Of a stretch of DNA of 64,000 bases, positions 34,604-43,062 are shown piece by piece. Source of the stretch: Roseateles sp. (GTDB lineage: Bacteria > Pseudomonadota > Gammaproteobacteria > Burkholderiales > Burkholderiaceae_C); the NCBI GenBank assembly GCA_019234295.1, contig JAFALK010000045.1, positions 1-64,000 on the forward strand, read 5' to 3'. Under the pieces are notes generated by a model, which was not told the DNA's origin, searched no databases, and worked only from the letters and a program-made list of their open reading frames with translations. How positions within the stretch are numbered: the stretch's first letter is position 1; each line of letters begins with the position of its first letter. The position numbers were made by a program, and so were the translations under genes.

Positions 34604-36658
34604 ATGCCCGAGGCCAAGCCGCCAGTCCCGAACAAGCCCAAGTCCGCGCCGCAGAAGGCCATGGAGAAGCTGGGCCTGCTGCGCGACATCGACCTGGCCC
34701 TGCACCTTCCGCTGCGCTACGAAGACGAGACCCGCATCGATCCGATCGCGGCCGCGCGCGAAGGGCAGACAGTGCAGATCGAAGGCGTGGTCACCGAGAG
34801 CCGTGTGGAACTGCGCAACCGCCGCCAGCTGCTGGTCACGGTCGAAGATGCGAGTGGCGAATTGCTGCTGCGCTTTCTGAATTTCTACCCCTCGCAGCAA
34901 AAGCAGATGGCGCCGGGCCAGCGCCTGCGTGTGCGTGGCGAGCTGCGTGGAGGCTTCTTCGGGCGCGAGATGGTGCACCCCACCGTCAAGCCGGTGAACG
35001 AAGACACGCCGCTGGCGACCTCGCTGACGCCGGTCTACCCTGCCAGCGCCGGTCTGCCCCAGGCCTATCTGCGCAAGGCCGTGGCAGCAGGCCTGGCGCG
35101 CGCGCCGCTGGCCGAGGTGTTGCCCGTGGGCAGCCTGCCCCCCGGCCTGCCCACGCTGCGCGAGGCGCTGAACTTCCTCCATCACCCGCCACCGCGCGTG
35201 GCCCTGGCAACGCTCGAGGACCACAGCCATCCGGCTTGGCAGCGGCTCAAGTTTGAGGAGCTGCTGGCCCAGCAGATCAGCCAGCTGCGCGCGCGTCGCG
35301 AGCGGGCCGACCTGTGCGCGCCGGCCCTGCGCGCCGCGCCCGGCGGCCTTCACGAGAAGCTGCTTGCCGTGCTGCCCTTTGGCCTGACCCGTGCGCAGCA
35401 GCGCGTCTGCGAGGAGATCGCGCAGGACCTGGCCAAGCCCGCGCCCATGCACCGCCTGCTCCAGGGCGACGTGGGCTCGGGCAAAACCGTCGTCGCGGCG
35501 CTGGCCGCGGCCGTGGCCATCGACGCCGGTTGGCAATGCGCGCTGATGGCGCCCACCGAGATCTTGGCCGAGCAGCATTTCCGCAAGCTCGTGCAATGGC
35601 TGGAGCCGCTGGGGGTGAAGGTGGCCTGGCTGACCGGCAGCGTCAAGGGCAAAACGCGGCAGAAGATGCTCGACGCGGCGGCCGATGGCTCCGCCCAGCT
35701 CGTACTCGGCACCCACGCGGTCATCGAGGACAAGGTGCAGTTCGCCCGCCTGGGCCTGGCCATCATCGACGAGCAGCATCGCTTCGGCGTGGCGCAGCGG
35801 CTGGCCTTGCGCAAGAAGCTCGCCTCGCAAGCCTTGGAGCCGCATCTGCTGATGATGAGCGCCACGCCGATCCCGCGCACCTTGGCGATGACGTATTTCG
35901 CGGACCTGGAGGTCAGCACCATCGACGAGCTGCCGCCCGGGCGCTCGCCCATCGTCACCAAGGTCTTCGCCGACGACAAGCGCGCCAGCGTCATCGCGCG
36001 CATCCGCGACGAGGTGGAGAAGGGCGCCCAGGTCTACTGGGTCTGCCCGCTGATCGAGGAGAGTGAGGCGCTCGACCTCAAGAACGCGACCGAGACGCAT
36101 GCGGAGCTGACGGCGCATTTGAGCGGCCACAGGGTGGGCCTGCTGCATGGCCGCATGCCCGCGGCCGAAAAAGCCGCGGTGATGTCGTTGTTCAGCCAGA
36201 ACCAGATGAGCGTGCTCGTCGCGACCACTGTGATCGAGGTTGGCGTGGACGTGCCCAATGCGAGCCTGATGGTGATCGAGCATGCCGAGCGCTTCGGCCT
36301 GGCCCAGCTGCACCAGCTGCGCGGCCGCGTGGGCCGCGGCGCCAAGGCCAGCGTGTGCGTGCTGGTCTACACCGGCCCGCTCTCGCCCACGGGCAAGGAC
36401 CGGCTGCGTGCCATGGCCGAGACGACCGACGGCTTCGAGATCGCCCGCCGCGACCTCGAGATTCGCGGTCCTGGCGAGTTCATGGGCGCGCGCCAAAGCG
36501 GCGCGGAGCTGCTGCGCTTCGCCGACCTGCAGGAGGACTCGGCCCTGCTCAAGGCCGCGCGCGATCTAGCGCCCCGCCTGCTGGAGCGGGATGCGGGGGC
36601 GGCCGAGCGGCATGTCGAGCGCTGGCTCGGGACGAAGGCGGAGTTCTTGAAAGCCTAG
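34604..36658 (+). CDS. recG: ATP-dependent DNA helicase RecG
   Basis: Branched-DNA helicase that reverses stalled forks and processes recombination intermediates. 684 residues. The N-terminal wedge/OB region (GQTVQIEGVVTESRVELRNR) is followed by helicase motifs: Q/I LLQGDVGSGKTVVA near residue 290, LAIIDEQHRFG (DEQH box), MSATPIPRTLAM, VATTVIEVGVDVPNA and HQLRGRVGRG, plus the RecG-specific end DLEIRGPGEFMGARQSG. Complete. It overlaps the convergent peroxidase gene by four bases. Confidence 0.97.
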   Translation: MPEAKPPVPNKPKSAPQKAMEKLGLLRDIDLALHLPLRYEDETRIDPIAAAREGQTVQIEGVVTESRVELRNRRQLLVTVEDASGELLLRFLNFYPSQQKQMAPGQRLRVRGELRGGFFGREMVHPTVKPVNEDTPLATSLTPVYPASAGLPQAYLRKAVAAGLARAPLAEVLPVGSLPPGLPTLREALNFLHHPPPRVALATLEDHSHPAWQRLKFEELLAQQISQLRARRERADLCAPALRAAPGGLHEKLLAVLPFGLTRAQQRVCEEIAQDLAKPAPMHRLLQGDVGSGKTVVAALAAAVAIDAGWQCALMAPTEILAEQHFRKLVQWLEPLGVKVAWLTGSVKGKTRQKMLDAAADGSAQLVLGTHAVIEDKVQFARLGLAIIDEQHRFGVAQRLALRKKLASQALEPHLLMMSATPIPRTLAMTYFADLEVSTIDELPPGRSPIVTKVFADDKRASVIARIRDEVEKGAQVYWVCPLIEESEALDLKNATETHAELTAHLSGHRVGLLHGRMPAAEKAAVMSLFSQNQMSVLVATTVIEVGVDVPNASLMVIEHAERFGLAQLHQLRGRVGRGAKASVCVLVYTGPLSPTGKDRLRAMAETTDGFEIARRDLEIRGPGEFMGARQSGAELLRFADLQEDSALLKAARDLAPRLLERDAGAAERHVERWLGTKAEFLKA

Positions 36659-37776
36659 CGGCAAGCTTCAACGGGAGGCCGGCCGCGCGCATAGCCGTCG
36701 TTGAGGGTGGCTAGGAAGCAAGCGACGTCGTGCAGGTCCTGCGCGCTCAGGCCCGGTGCCAGCGGGATGACGTTGCTGCGGTAGGCGGCCGGCAGGTCGT
36801 CGAACTTTTCTGCGGGATACCAGCGCGCCGACTCGCTGTCGCGCGAGGCATAGAAATCAAGCACCTGCGCCAGGCTCGTCATCTTGCCGTTGTGGAAGTA
36901 GACGGGCCGGCGCGCGATGTTGCGCAGGCTCGGCGTGCGGAACAAGCCGCAGAGCTCGGTGCGCGCGGCGAGCTCGGGCCGTTGGCACAGGCCAAGGTCG
37001 AAGGACTGCGGATTGGCATTGGCCGGGATGGCGGCATTGCGCGCCACGCCCACAGCGGCGTAGCCGAAGTCGGTGAATAGCGGCGGCTTGCCATCGGCCC
37101 CGGGCCGGCTCGTGTGGCAGCTTGCGCAGTTGCCGCGCTTGGGGTCCTCGAAGGCCTGGAGGCCGCGCGCTTCCGCGGCGCTGAGACGCTCGTGGCCGGC
37201 GAGCACCGCGTCGTACTTGCTGTCGTAGGGATGGAAGCGCGGATCTTCAAGCTGGAAGGCCTGCAGGGCCTCGGCGATCTGCTGCACCGTGGTGGCCGCA
37301 TCGGACTCGCCGTAGACGGCCTTGAACTCGCTGGCGTAGACGCCCTGGTGCACCTTGCGGGCGACGGTCTCGGCATCGCCGGCGTCGAGCTCGCGCGCGC
37401 CGAACAGGGGCAGCAGGGCCTGGGCGGCGAGGGTGTCGGCGCGGCCGTCGAGCATGAGGCCGCCGCGCAGGCGCACGGCGTCGAAAGGGGGCTGCCGTTC
37501 GAGGTAGCGGATCGACGGGGCGGCGCGCAGGCCGAAGAGCTGCTCGAAGGCGCCGCCGACCTGTACCGGCTGTGCGTTCGGCGGGCCATGGCTGAAGGCG
37601 GGATCGTGGCATGTGGCGCAGGACATGCGGCCCGAGCCCGAGAGCGTGCGGTCCTCGAAGATGCGCGCGCCCAGGGCTGCCTGCGGGCTCAGCGGCGAGA
37701 CGGGCGCGCGCGCACTGCCTCCGCCACAAGAAACATTGAGAAGCAATAGCAGGAGGACAAGGGCCAAGCGCAACAT
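36655..37776 (-). CDS. Di-heme cytochrome c peroxidase / MauG family lipoprotein
   Basis: Periplasmic protein of 373 residues with a lipoprotein signal (LLLNVSC lipobox near residue 17). It has two CxxCH heme sites: CATCH near residue 53 and CASCH near residue 218. The second half has TPSLRNIARRPVYFHNGKMTSL, the usual block after heme 2, with LFRTPSLRN as the calcium/low-potential heme region. Either a peroxidase reducing H2O2 or a MauG-like oxidising enzyme; the sequence does not decide. It is divergent from the PQQ-propeller-like gene (50 bp). Confidence 0.9.
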   Translation of the reverse strand: MLRLALVLLLLLLNVSCGGGSARAPVSPLSPQAALGARIFEDRTLSGSGRMSCATCHDPAFSHGPPNAQPVQVGGAFEQLFGLRAAPSIRYLERQPPFDAVRLRGGLMLDGRADTLAAQALLPLFGARELDAGDAETVARKVHQGVYASEFKAVYGESDAATTVQQIAEALQAFQLEDPRFHPYDSKYDAVLAGHERLSAAEARGLQAFEDPKRGNCASCHTSRPGADGKPPLFTDFGYAAVGVARNAAIPANANPQSFDLGLCQRPELAARTELCGLFRTPSLRNIARRPVYFHNGKMTSLAQVLDFYASRDSESARWYPAEKFDDLPAAYRSNVIPLAPGLSAQDLHDVACFLATLNDGYARGRPPVEACR

Positions 37777-37826
37777 CAGCCGGCGATGCTACGCTGGCTT
37801 TCATCGACCACGGATGCCCACGATTC

Positions 37827-39410
37827 ATGACGACTCGACGTGACCTGCTGCGCTATGGCGTGCCGATCCTTCTGACGGGCTGCGGAGGCGGCGGTGCGCC
37901 GAGCCCGGCGCCCTCGCCTGCACCCGCGCCTGCACCGGTCCCCACGCCCGTCCCCGGTCCACCGCTGTGGAGCGGCTACGCGGGCAGCGCCCAGCACCAG
38001 GCGATCAGCGGCGTGGCCACGCAGGCACTGGCGCGCGTGCTCTGGACCACGCCCGTCGACCTGGCTCCGCCCTATCGTGCCGGCGGTGAGCTGCTGATCC
38101 ATTACGGCTCGCCGGCCATCACGGCCACGGGCACGGTGTTGCTGCCCGTGCGCACGGGCTCGGGCAATGGCGTTCGCCTCGAGGCGCGCGTCGGCACCAC
38201 GGGCGCACTTCTGTGGCAGCAGGACAGCGCCTATGTGCTGCCGACCTCGAGCTGGACGCCATCCTGCAGCGTGGCAGTGGACGCGAACAACCGCGTCTAC
38301 TTCCCCGAATCCGGCGGCCGACTCCTGCGCCGCGATGCGGCCGACAGTGCCACGGGCACGCTGGTGCGCCTATGCTTCTACGGTGACGCGGTCTACGCCG
38401 CCGATGCCGCCGGGCTCGATGCCGCCGTCCAGGTCTGCACGCCGCTGACGGTTGGCGCCGACGGGTCCGTGTATTTCGGTTTCATGGCGACGCCGACCAA
38501 CTCGGCCAACGTGCGCAGCGGCTTCGTGCGCATCGCAGCCGACGGCAGTGGCACGTGGGTCGGCGCCACTGCCGTGGCCGCGCCCATAGGCGCCTTCGAC
38601 AAGCCCGCCATGAACGCGGCGCCCGCGCTGTCCGCGGACGGCCTCACGCTGTACGTGGCCGTCAACACGCAGCCCGACGGTACAGGCCTGCAGAACGGCG
38701 CCATCCTCGCGCTGGACGCCGCCACCCTGGCCTTGAAGCAGGGCCGCACCCTGCGCGAGCCCAGCGCGGGTGCGCTGGCCTACGTGACCGACAGCTCCAC
38801 CGCCTCGCCCCTGGTCGGACCCGACGGAGACGTCTACTACGGCGTGCTCCAGAACGTGCGCAACGATCACAACGGCCGCGGCTGGCTGCTGCATTTCGAT
38901 GCCGGCCTGACGATGGACAAGACGCCCGGCTCCTTCGGCTGGGATGACACGCCCTCGGTGGTGGCCGCGTCGCTGGTCTCTTCGTACACAGGCAGCTCGA
39001 GCTACTTGCTGCTGTCCAAGTACAACAACTACTACGGCGCGGGCACCGGCGACGGCCAGAACAAAATGGCCGTGCTCGACCCGAATGCGGCGCAGCCCGA
39101 CTTCATCACGCCGGGCGTGCAGGTCATGAAAGAGGTGATCACGGTCCTTGGCCCCACGCCCGACCCGACCACGCCGGGAGGCGTGCACGAATGGTGCGTG
39201 AATACGGCCGCGGTGGATCCGGCCACTGCCTCCGTGCTGATGAACAGCGAGGACGGGGTGCTGTATGGCTGGGACTTGCGCGCGAACCGCCTGAGTGAGA
39301 GCCTGCGCCTGAACGCCGGCCTCGGGCAGGCCTACACGCCGACGGTGGTCGGCCGGGGCGGCATCGTCTATGCGATCAACAACGCCACCCTGAACGCTGC
39401 GGGATCCTAG
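37827..39410 (+). CDS. Exported beta-propeller-like lipoprotein
   Basis: 527 residues. The N-terminus combines a twin-arginine motif (TTRRDLLRYG) with a lipobox (LLTGC), followed by Gly and a Pro/Ala linker (APSPAPSPAPAPAPVPTP). The body has repeated blade-like units (VAVDANNRVYFPESGGRLLR, LTVGADGSVYFGF, LVGPDGDVYYGVL, LMNSEDGVLYGWDLRA), consistent with a PQQ/outer-membrane-assembly-like beta-propeller. Ligand and role unknown. It is divergent from the di-heme peroxidase and convergent with the cyclophilin gene (2 bp apart). Confidence 0.82.
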   Translation: MTTRRDLLRYGVPILLTGCGGGGAPSPAPSPAPAPAPVPTPVPGPPLWSGYAGSAQHQAISGVATQALARVLWTTPVDLAPPYRAGGELLIHYGSPAITATGTVLLPVRTGSGNGVRLEARVGTTGALLWQQDSAYVLPTSSWTPSCSVAVDANNRVYFPESGGRLLRRDAADSATGTLVRLCFYGDAVYAADAAGLDAAVQVCTPLTVGADGSVYFGFMATPTNSANVRSGFVRIAADGSGTWVGATAVAAPIGAFDKPAMNAAPALSADGLTLYVAVNTQPDGTGLQNGAILALDAATLALKQGRTLREPSAGALAYVTDSSTASPLVGPDGDVYYGVLQNVRNDHNGRGWLLHFDAGLTMDKTPGSFGWDDTPSVVAASLVSSYTGSSSYLLLSKYNNYYGAGTGDGQNKMAVLDPNAAQPDFITPGVQVMKEVITVLGPTPDPTTPGGVHEWCVNTAAVDPATASVLMNSEDGVLYGWDLRANRLSESLRLNAGLGQAYTPTVVGRGGIVYAINNATLNAAGS

Positions 39411-39412
39411 CC

Positions 39413-40120
39413 TTACTTCATCCGCTTGGCCCAGTACAGCAGGACCTCAGTGGCCGGCGTGTCGGCCACGCCGCTGAGCTCGGGCTCGACGTTGATCTTG
39501 GCGATGGTGTTCAGGCTCGTTGTCGTGATGACCTTGCCGAACACGGCGTAGCCGGGGTTGGCCGCGTTGACGTAGTCGAGGCTCGTGTTGTCCACGGTGT
39601 TGAAGTAGAACTGGCTGGTGGCCGAGTTCGGATCGCTCGTGCGCGCCATGGCGATGGTGCCGCGCAGATTGCTCAGGCCGTTGTTGCTCTCCAGCGCGAT
39701 AGCCGCGTAGGACGGGTTCTTGGCCACGGAGCCGGTGATGTAGCCGCCGCCTTGCACGACGAAGTTGTAGACCACGCGGTGGAAGATCGTGTTGCTGTAG
39801 AAGCCGTCGTCCACGTACTTCATGAAGTTGGCCACCGTGGCTGGGGCCTTGCTTGCGTACAGCTCGACGACGAGCTCGCCGTCCGAGGTCAGCATGCACA
39901 CGACGTTGCTGGCGGTGCTCGCCGCGGCCGCAGCCGTGCCCTCAGCCGAGCAGGAGTTGGTGGGAGCCGTTGTGACGGGATTGGGCTTGGCCGTCGCGGT
40001 TGTGCTGGTACCGCTCGACGAATTGTCGGAGGAGCTGCCGCCGCCGCCGCAGGCGCTCAGGGACAGGGAGGCCGCCACCAGGATCGGGAGTGCGGCGAAA
40101 GAGGGCTTCGTAGACTTCAT
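39413..40120 (-). CDS. Lipoprotein peptidyl-prolyl cis-trans isomerase (cyclophilin)
   Basis: 235-residue cyclophilin attached to a membrane. Lipobox LSLSAC followed by a Gly/Ser tether (GGGGSSSDNSSSG). The cyclophilin domain starts near residue 80: ELYASKAPATVANFMKYVDD, TIFHRVVYNFVVQGGGY, GTIAMARTSDPNSATSQFYF and GYAVFGKVI. Residues of the PPIase site (R in FHRV, F and Q in QFYF) are present. The ATG at 40120 gives MKSTKPSFAALPI; a longer start is unlikely. It assists folding of exported proteins. Confidence 0.92.
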   Translation of the reverse strand: MKSTKPSFAALPILVAASLSLSACGGGGSSSDNSSSGTSTTATAKPNPVTTAPTNSCSAEGTAAAAASTASNVVCMLTSDGELVVELYASKAPATVANFMKYVDDGFYSNTIFHRVVYNFVVQGGGYITGSVAKNPSYAAIALESNNGLSNLRGTIAMARTSDPNSATSQFYFNTVDNTSLDYVNAANPGYAVFGKVITTTSLNTIAKINVEPELSGVADTPATEVLLYWAKRMK

Positions 40121-40203
40121 GGCAAGGGAGACTCGTGGCCGAAAAAGCCGCAAGACTACAGCAAGCCTGTGAAGTTGCTCATTACGCTTGAAACCGTAGA
40201 TTG

Positions 40204-41031
40204 CTACAGCTCGAAATTGTCGATCAGCCGCGTCTTGCCCAGCTTGGCGGCGCCCAGGGCCACGAGGGCGTCGCCCTCGACCGCCGGGCCCAGGTCGTGC
40301 TGCCGGCGCAGGGTCATGTAGTCGACCTGCCAGCCGTGATCTGCGAGCCGCTGGGCGGCCACGGCCTCGAGCGCGGCGAGATCGCGCTGGCCGGCCTGCC
40401 AGCCGGCAATCAGCTGCCTGAGCGTGCGCGGAAGGCGCAGCGCCTCTTCTTTCTCCTCGGCCGAGAGATAGCCGTTGCGTGAGGAGAGGGCCAGGCCCTC
40501 GGGGCTGCGCGTGGTCTCGCCGCCGAGGATGGTGATGGGCAGGCCCATCTGCACCACCATGCGGCGGATCACCATCAGCTGCTGGTAGTCCTTCTTGCCG
40601 AAGGCGGCCACGGCGGGCTGGACGATGTTGAAGAGCTTGTGCACCACCGTGCTCACGCCGATGAAGAAGCCGGGCCGGAAGTGCCCCTCCAGGATGTCGG
40701 CCAGCTCCGCCGGTGGGTGGACCTTGAAGCCCTGAGGCTCAGGGTAGAGCTCGCCCTCAGAGGGCGCGAAGACGATGTCGCAGCCCGCGCCCTCGAGCAG
40801 CTCGCAATCGCGGGTCAGCGTGCGCGGGTACTGGTTGAAGTCCTCGTGCGGCAGGAATTGCAGGCGGTTGACGAAGATGCTGGAGACGACCGGCCCGTTC
40901 GTGGCCTGCTTGACCTGGCGGACCAGGGTCAGGTGCCCGTCATGCAGATTGCCCATGGTGGGCACGAAGCCCACGCCGCTCTTGCCCGCGAGGGCGGCGC
41001 GCAGCTCGGCGACGGTGTGGAGGACCTGCAT
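40204..41031 (-). CDS. panC: Pantothenate synthetase (pantoate-beta-alanine ligase)
   Basis: Joins pantoate and beta-alanine with ATP in the vitamin B5/CoA pathway. 275 residues. [14 protein letters not shown] (the HxGH-type site reads LHDGHL), [46 protein letters not shown] and [14 protein letters not shown] are all standard. Two bases downstream of panB, so one operon. panD and panE are not in the window. Confidence 0.97.
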   Translation of the reverse strand: MQVLHTVAELRAALAGKSGVGFVPTMGNLHDGHLTLVRQVKQATNGPVVSSIFVNRLQFLPHEDFNQYPRTLTRDCELLEGAGCDIVFAPSEGELYPEPQGFKVHPPAELADILEGHFRPGFFIGVSTVVHKLFNIVQPAVAAFGKKDYQQLMVIRRMVVQMGLPITILGGETTRSPEGLALSSRNGYLSAEEKEEALRLPRTLRQLIAGWQAGQRDLAALEAVAAQRLADHGWQVDYMTLRRQHDLGPAVEGDALVALGAAKLGKTRLIDNFEL

Positions 41032-41033
41032 CG

Positions 41034-41840
41034 TCAGAAGCCGTGGACGGCGTCAACGGGGAAGGTGCCGGCTTTGACCTCTTGCACATAGCGGGCCACG
41101 GCCTCCTGGATGCTGGCGCTGCCTTGCATGAAGTTGCGCACGAAGCGCGGATGGCGGCCGTGGCTGATGCCCAGCATGTCGTGCAGCACCAGCACCTGTC
41201 CCGAGCAGCCGACGCCCGCACCGATGCCGATCACGGGGACGGACAGGCTCTCCGTGATTTCCTTGGCCAGCGCGGACGGCACCATCTCGAGCACGAGCAT
41301 CTGCGCGCCGGCTTCCACCAGTTCCTTGGCATGGCGCTTGAGCAGAGCCGCGCCGGCCTCGCTGCGACCCTGCACCTTGAAGCCGCCCAGGGCCGTGACC
41401 GTCTGGGGCGTGAAGCCCAGATGGCCGCACACGGGAATGCCGCGCTCGGTCAAGAAGTGCACGGTCTCGTTGACCCAGCCGCCGCCCTCGAGCTTGACCA
41501 TGTGGGCGCCGAGCTTGAAGAGCTGGGCCGCGTTGCGCCAGGCCTCTTCCTTGGAGGCGTGATAGCTGTCGAAGGGCAGGTCGCCGACGATCCAGGCGTG
41601 GGTATTGCCGCGTGCCACGCTGCGTGTGTGATAGAGCATGGAGTCCATGGACACGGCCACGGTGGACTCAGCGCCGTGCAGCACGTTGCCCAGCGAATCG
41701 CCGATCAGCATCACATCGACACCGGCCTCGTCCAGCACATGGGCGAAGCTCGCGTCATAGCAGGTGAGCATGGCGATCTTCTCGCGGCGCGCGTGCATGT
41801 CGAGCAGGCGCTGCAGGTTCATGGGCTTGCGTTCAGTCAT
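41034..41840 (-). CDS. panB: 3-methyl-2-oxobutanoate hydroxymethyltransferase
   Basis: First pantoate-pathway enzyme; adds a hydroxymethyl group from methylene-THF to alpha-ketoisovalerate. 268 residues from the ATG at 41840, which has GGAG six bases upstream (a TTG at 41852 is possible but not needed). Motifs: [59 protein letters not shown] and [22 protein letters not shown]. Operon with panC. The 270 bp up to oxyR hold a triple 10-bp repeat. Confidence 0.96.
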   Translation of the reverse strand: MTERKPMNLQRLLDMHARREKIAMLTCYDASFAHVLDEAGVDVMLIGDSLGNVLHGAESTVAVSMDSMLYHTRSVARGNTHAWIVGDLPFDSYHASKEEAWRNAAQLFKLGAHMVKLEGGGWVNETVHFLTERGIPVCGHLGFTPQTVTALGGFKVQGRSEAGAALLKRHAKELVEAGAQMLVLEMVPSALAKEITESLSVPVIGIGAGVGCSGQVLVLHDMLGISHGRHPRFVRNFMQGSASIQEAVARYVQEVKAGTFPVDAVHGF

Positions 41841-42014
41841 GGCGGTCTCCAAGGCGGCCGAAGTTTAGCCCCGGGCCCATTTCAGTGATTCATGGCGGAT
41901 GAATCGGGGGGCTTCCTGGCCGCACCCCCTGGCCGCGCCCCCGGGCCTCTCCCAAGCCGGCCCGCTCCCGGCGCAGGCCGGTCCATCCGGCTTGTGTCCT
42001 CGTCCCCTCTGGGA

Positions 42015-42044
42015 CCCGAAGCAGCCCGAAGCAGCCCGAAGCAA
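42015..42044. repeat. Three tandem 10-bp repeats CCCGAAGCA(G/A)
   Basis: Units at 42015, 42025 and 42035, the first two identical and the third differing in its last base. They lie 67 bp before the oxyR start, in the 270-bp panB-oxyR gap. The 10-bp period puts the copies on one face of the helix, but slippage is an adequate explanation. Confidence 0.8.
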
Positions 42045-42110
42045 CCCACTAGCGTCCAGCGCGGCGGGATTGGGCGAGGGGTTTCACGCCAGGGACGTAG
42101 AGTCGGGGTC

Positions 42111-43037
42111 ATGACCCTGACCGAGTTGCGCTACATCATCGCCCTGGCCCGCGAACGCCATTTCGGCCGCGCGGCGGAGGCCTGCCACGTCTCCCAGCCC
42201 ACGCTGTCGCAGGCGATCAAGAAGCTGGAGGAGGAGCTCGACGTCAAGCTCTTCGAGCGCGGCGGCAGCGAGGTCAGCACCACACCGCTGGGCGAGGAGA
42301 TCGTGCGCCAGGCCGGCCGCGTGCTGGAGGAGGCCGGCACGATCAAGGAGATCGCCCGACGCGGCAAGGACCCGCTGGCCGGTCCGCTGCGCCTGGGCGT
42401 GATCTACACCATCGGCCCCTACCTGCTGCCGGCTCTCGTGAAGCGCTGCATCGAGCAGGTGCCGCAGATGCCTCTGATCCTGCAGGAGAACTTCACCGCC
42501 CGGCTGCTGGAGATGCTGCGCGTGGGCGAGATCGACTGCGCCATCCTGGCCGATCCCTTCCCCGATATGGGGCTGGCGCGCGCCGAGCTCTACGACGAGC
42601 CCTTCGTGGTGGCCATGCCCTCCGGCCATGCGCTCGCTGCGCACGAACGCATCAACAGCGCCGAGCTCAAGAACGAGACCCTGCTGCTGCTCGGCACCGG
42701 TCACTGCTTTCGTGACCACGTGCTCGAGGTCTGCCCCGAGTACGCCCGCTTCGCGCCCGACGCCGAGGGCCTGCGCAAGAGCTTTGAGGGCAGCTCGCTG
42801 GAGACCATCAAACACATGGTGGCGGCCGGCATGGGCGTGACGGTGCTGCCCACCCTGGCCGTACCCTCGGCGCCGCAGGAGCATCTGCGCTTCCTGCCCA
42901 TGGCCGACCCGGTGCCGACCCGGCGCGTGGTGCTGGTCTGGCGCCGCAGCTTCACGCGCTACGAGGCCATCGCAGCTCTGCGCAACGTGATCTTCGGCTG
43001 CGATCTGCCGGGCGTGAGCTGGGTCGAGGCGGGCTGA
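42111..43037 (+). CDS. oxyR: Hydrogen peroxide-sensing regulator OxyR
   Basis: LysR-family regulator of 308 residues. HTH FGRAAEACHVSQPTLSQAIKKL (residues ~18-40). The redox switch is visible: GTGHCFRDHVLEVCPE has two cysteines nine residues apart, exactly as C199 and C208 in E. coli OxyR. GVIYTIGPYLLPALV and SLETIKHMVAAGMGVTVLP are OxyR-type. The ATG at 42111 starts MTLTELRYIIALA. No peroxidase or catalase gene is adjacent; the di-heme peroxidase at 36.6 kb is 5 kb away. Confidence 0.95.
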   Translation: MTLTELRYIIALARERHFGRAAEACHVSQPTLSQAIKKLEEELDVKLFERGGSEVSTTPLGEEIVRQAGRVLEEAGTIKEIARRGKDPLAGPLRLGVIYTIGPYLLPALVKRCIEQVPQMPLILQENFTARLLEMLRVGEIDCAILADPFPDMGLARAELYDEPFVVAMPSGHALAAHERINSAELKNETLLLLGTGHCFRDHVLEVCPEYARFAPDAEGLRKSFEGSSLETIKHMVAAGMGVTVLPTLAVPSAPQEHLRFLPMADPVPTRRVVLVWRRSFTRYEAIAALRNVIFGCDLPGVSWVEAG

Positions 43038-43062
43038 GCACGCCCGTGCCGTTTCAAGCGCC

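Noticed and set aside
33635-36496. Very long open frame (over 950 codons) antisense to recG and the PEP-CTERM gene
   Set aside because: Antisense shadow; it crosses a strong terminator and a gene boundary and shows no domain.
41892-42110. N-terminal extension of OxyR
   Set aside because: Low-complexity Pro/Gly/Arg sequence containing the 10-bp repeats; MTLTELRYIIALA at 42111 is the family start.
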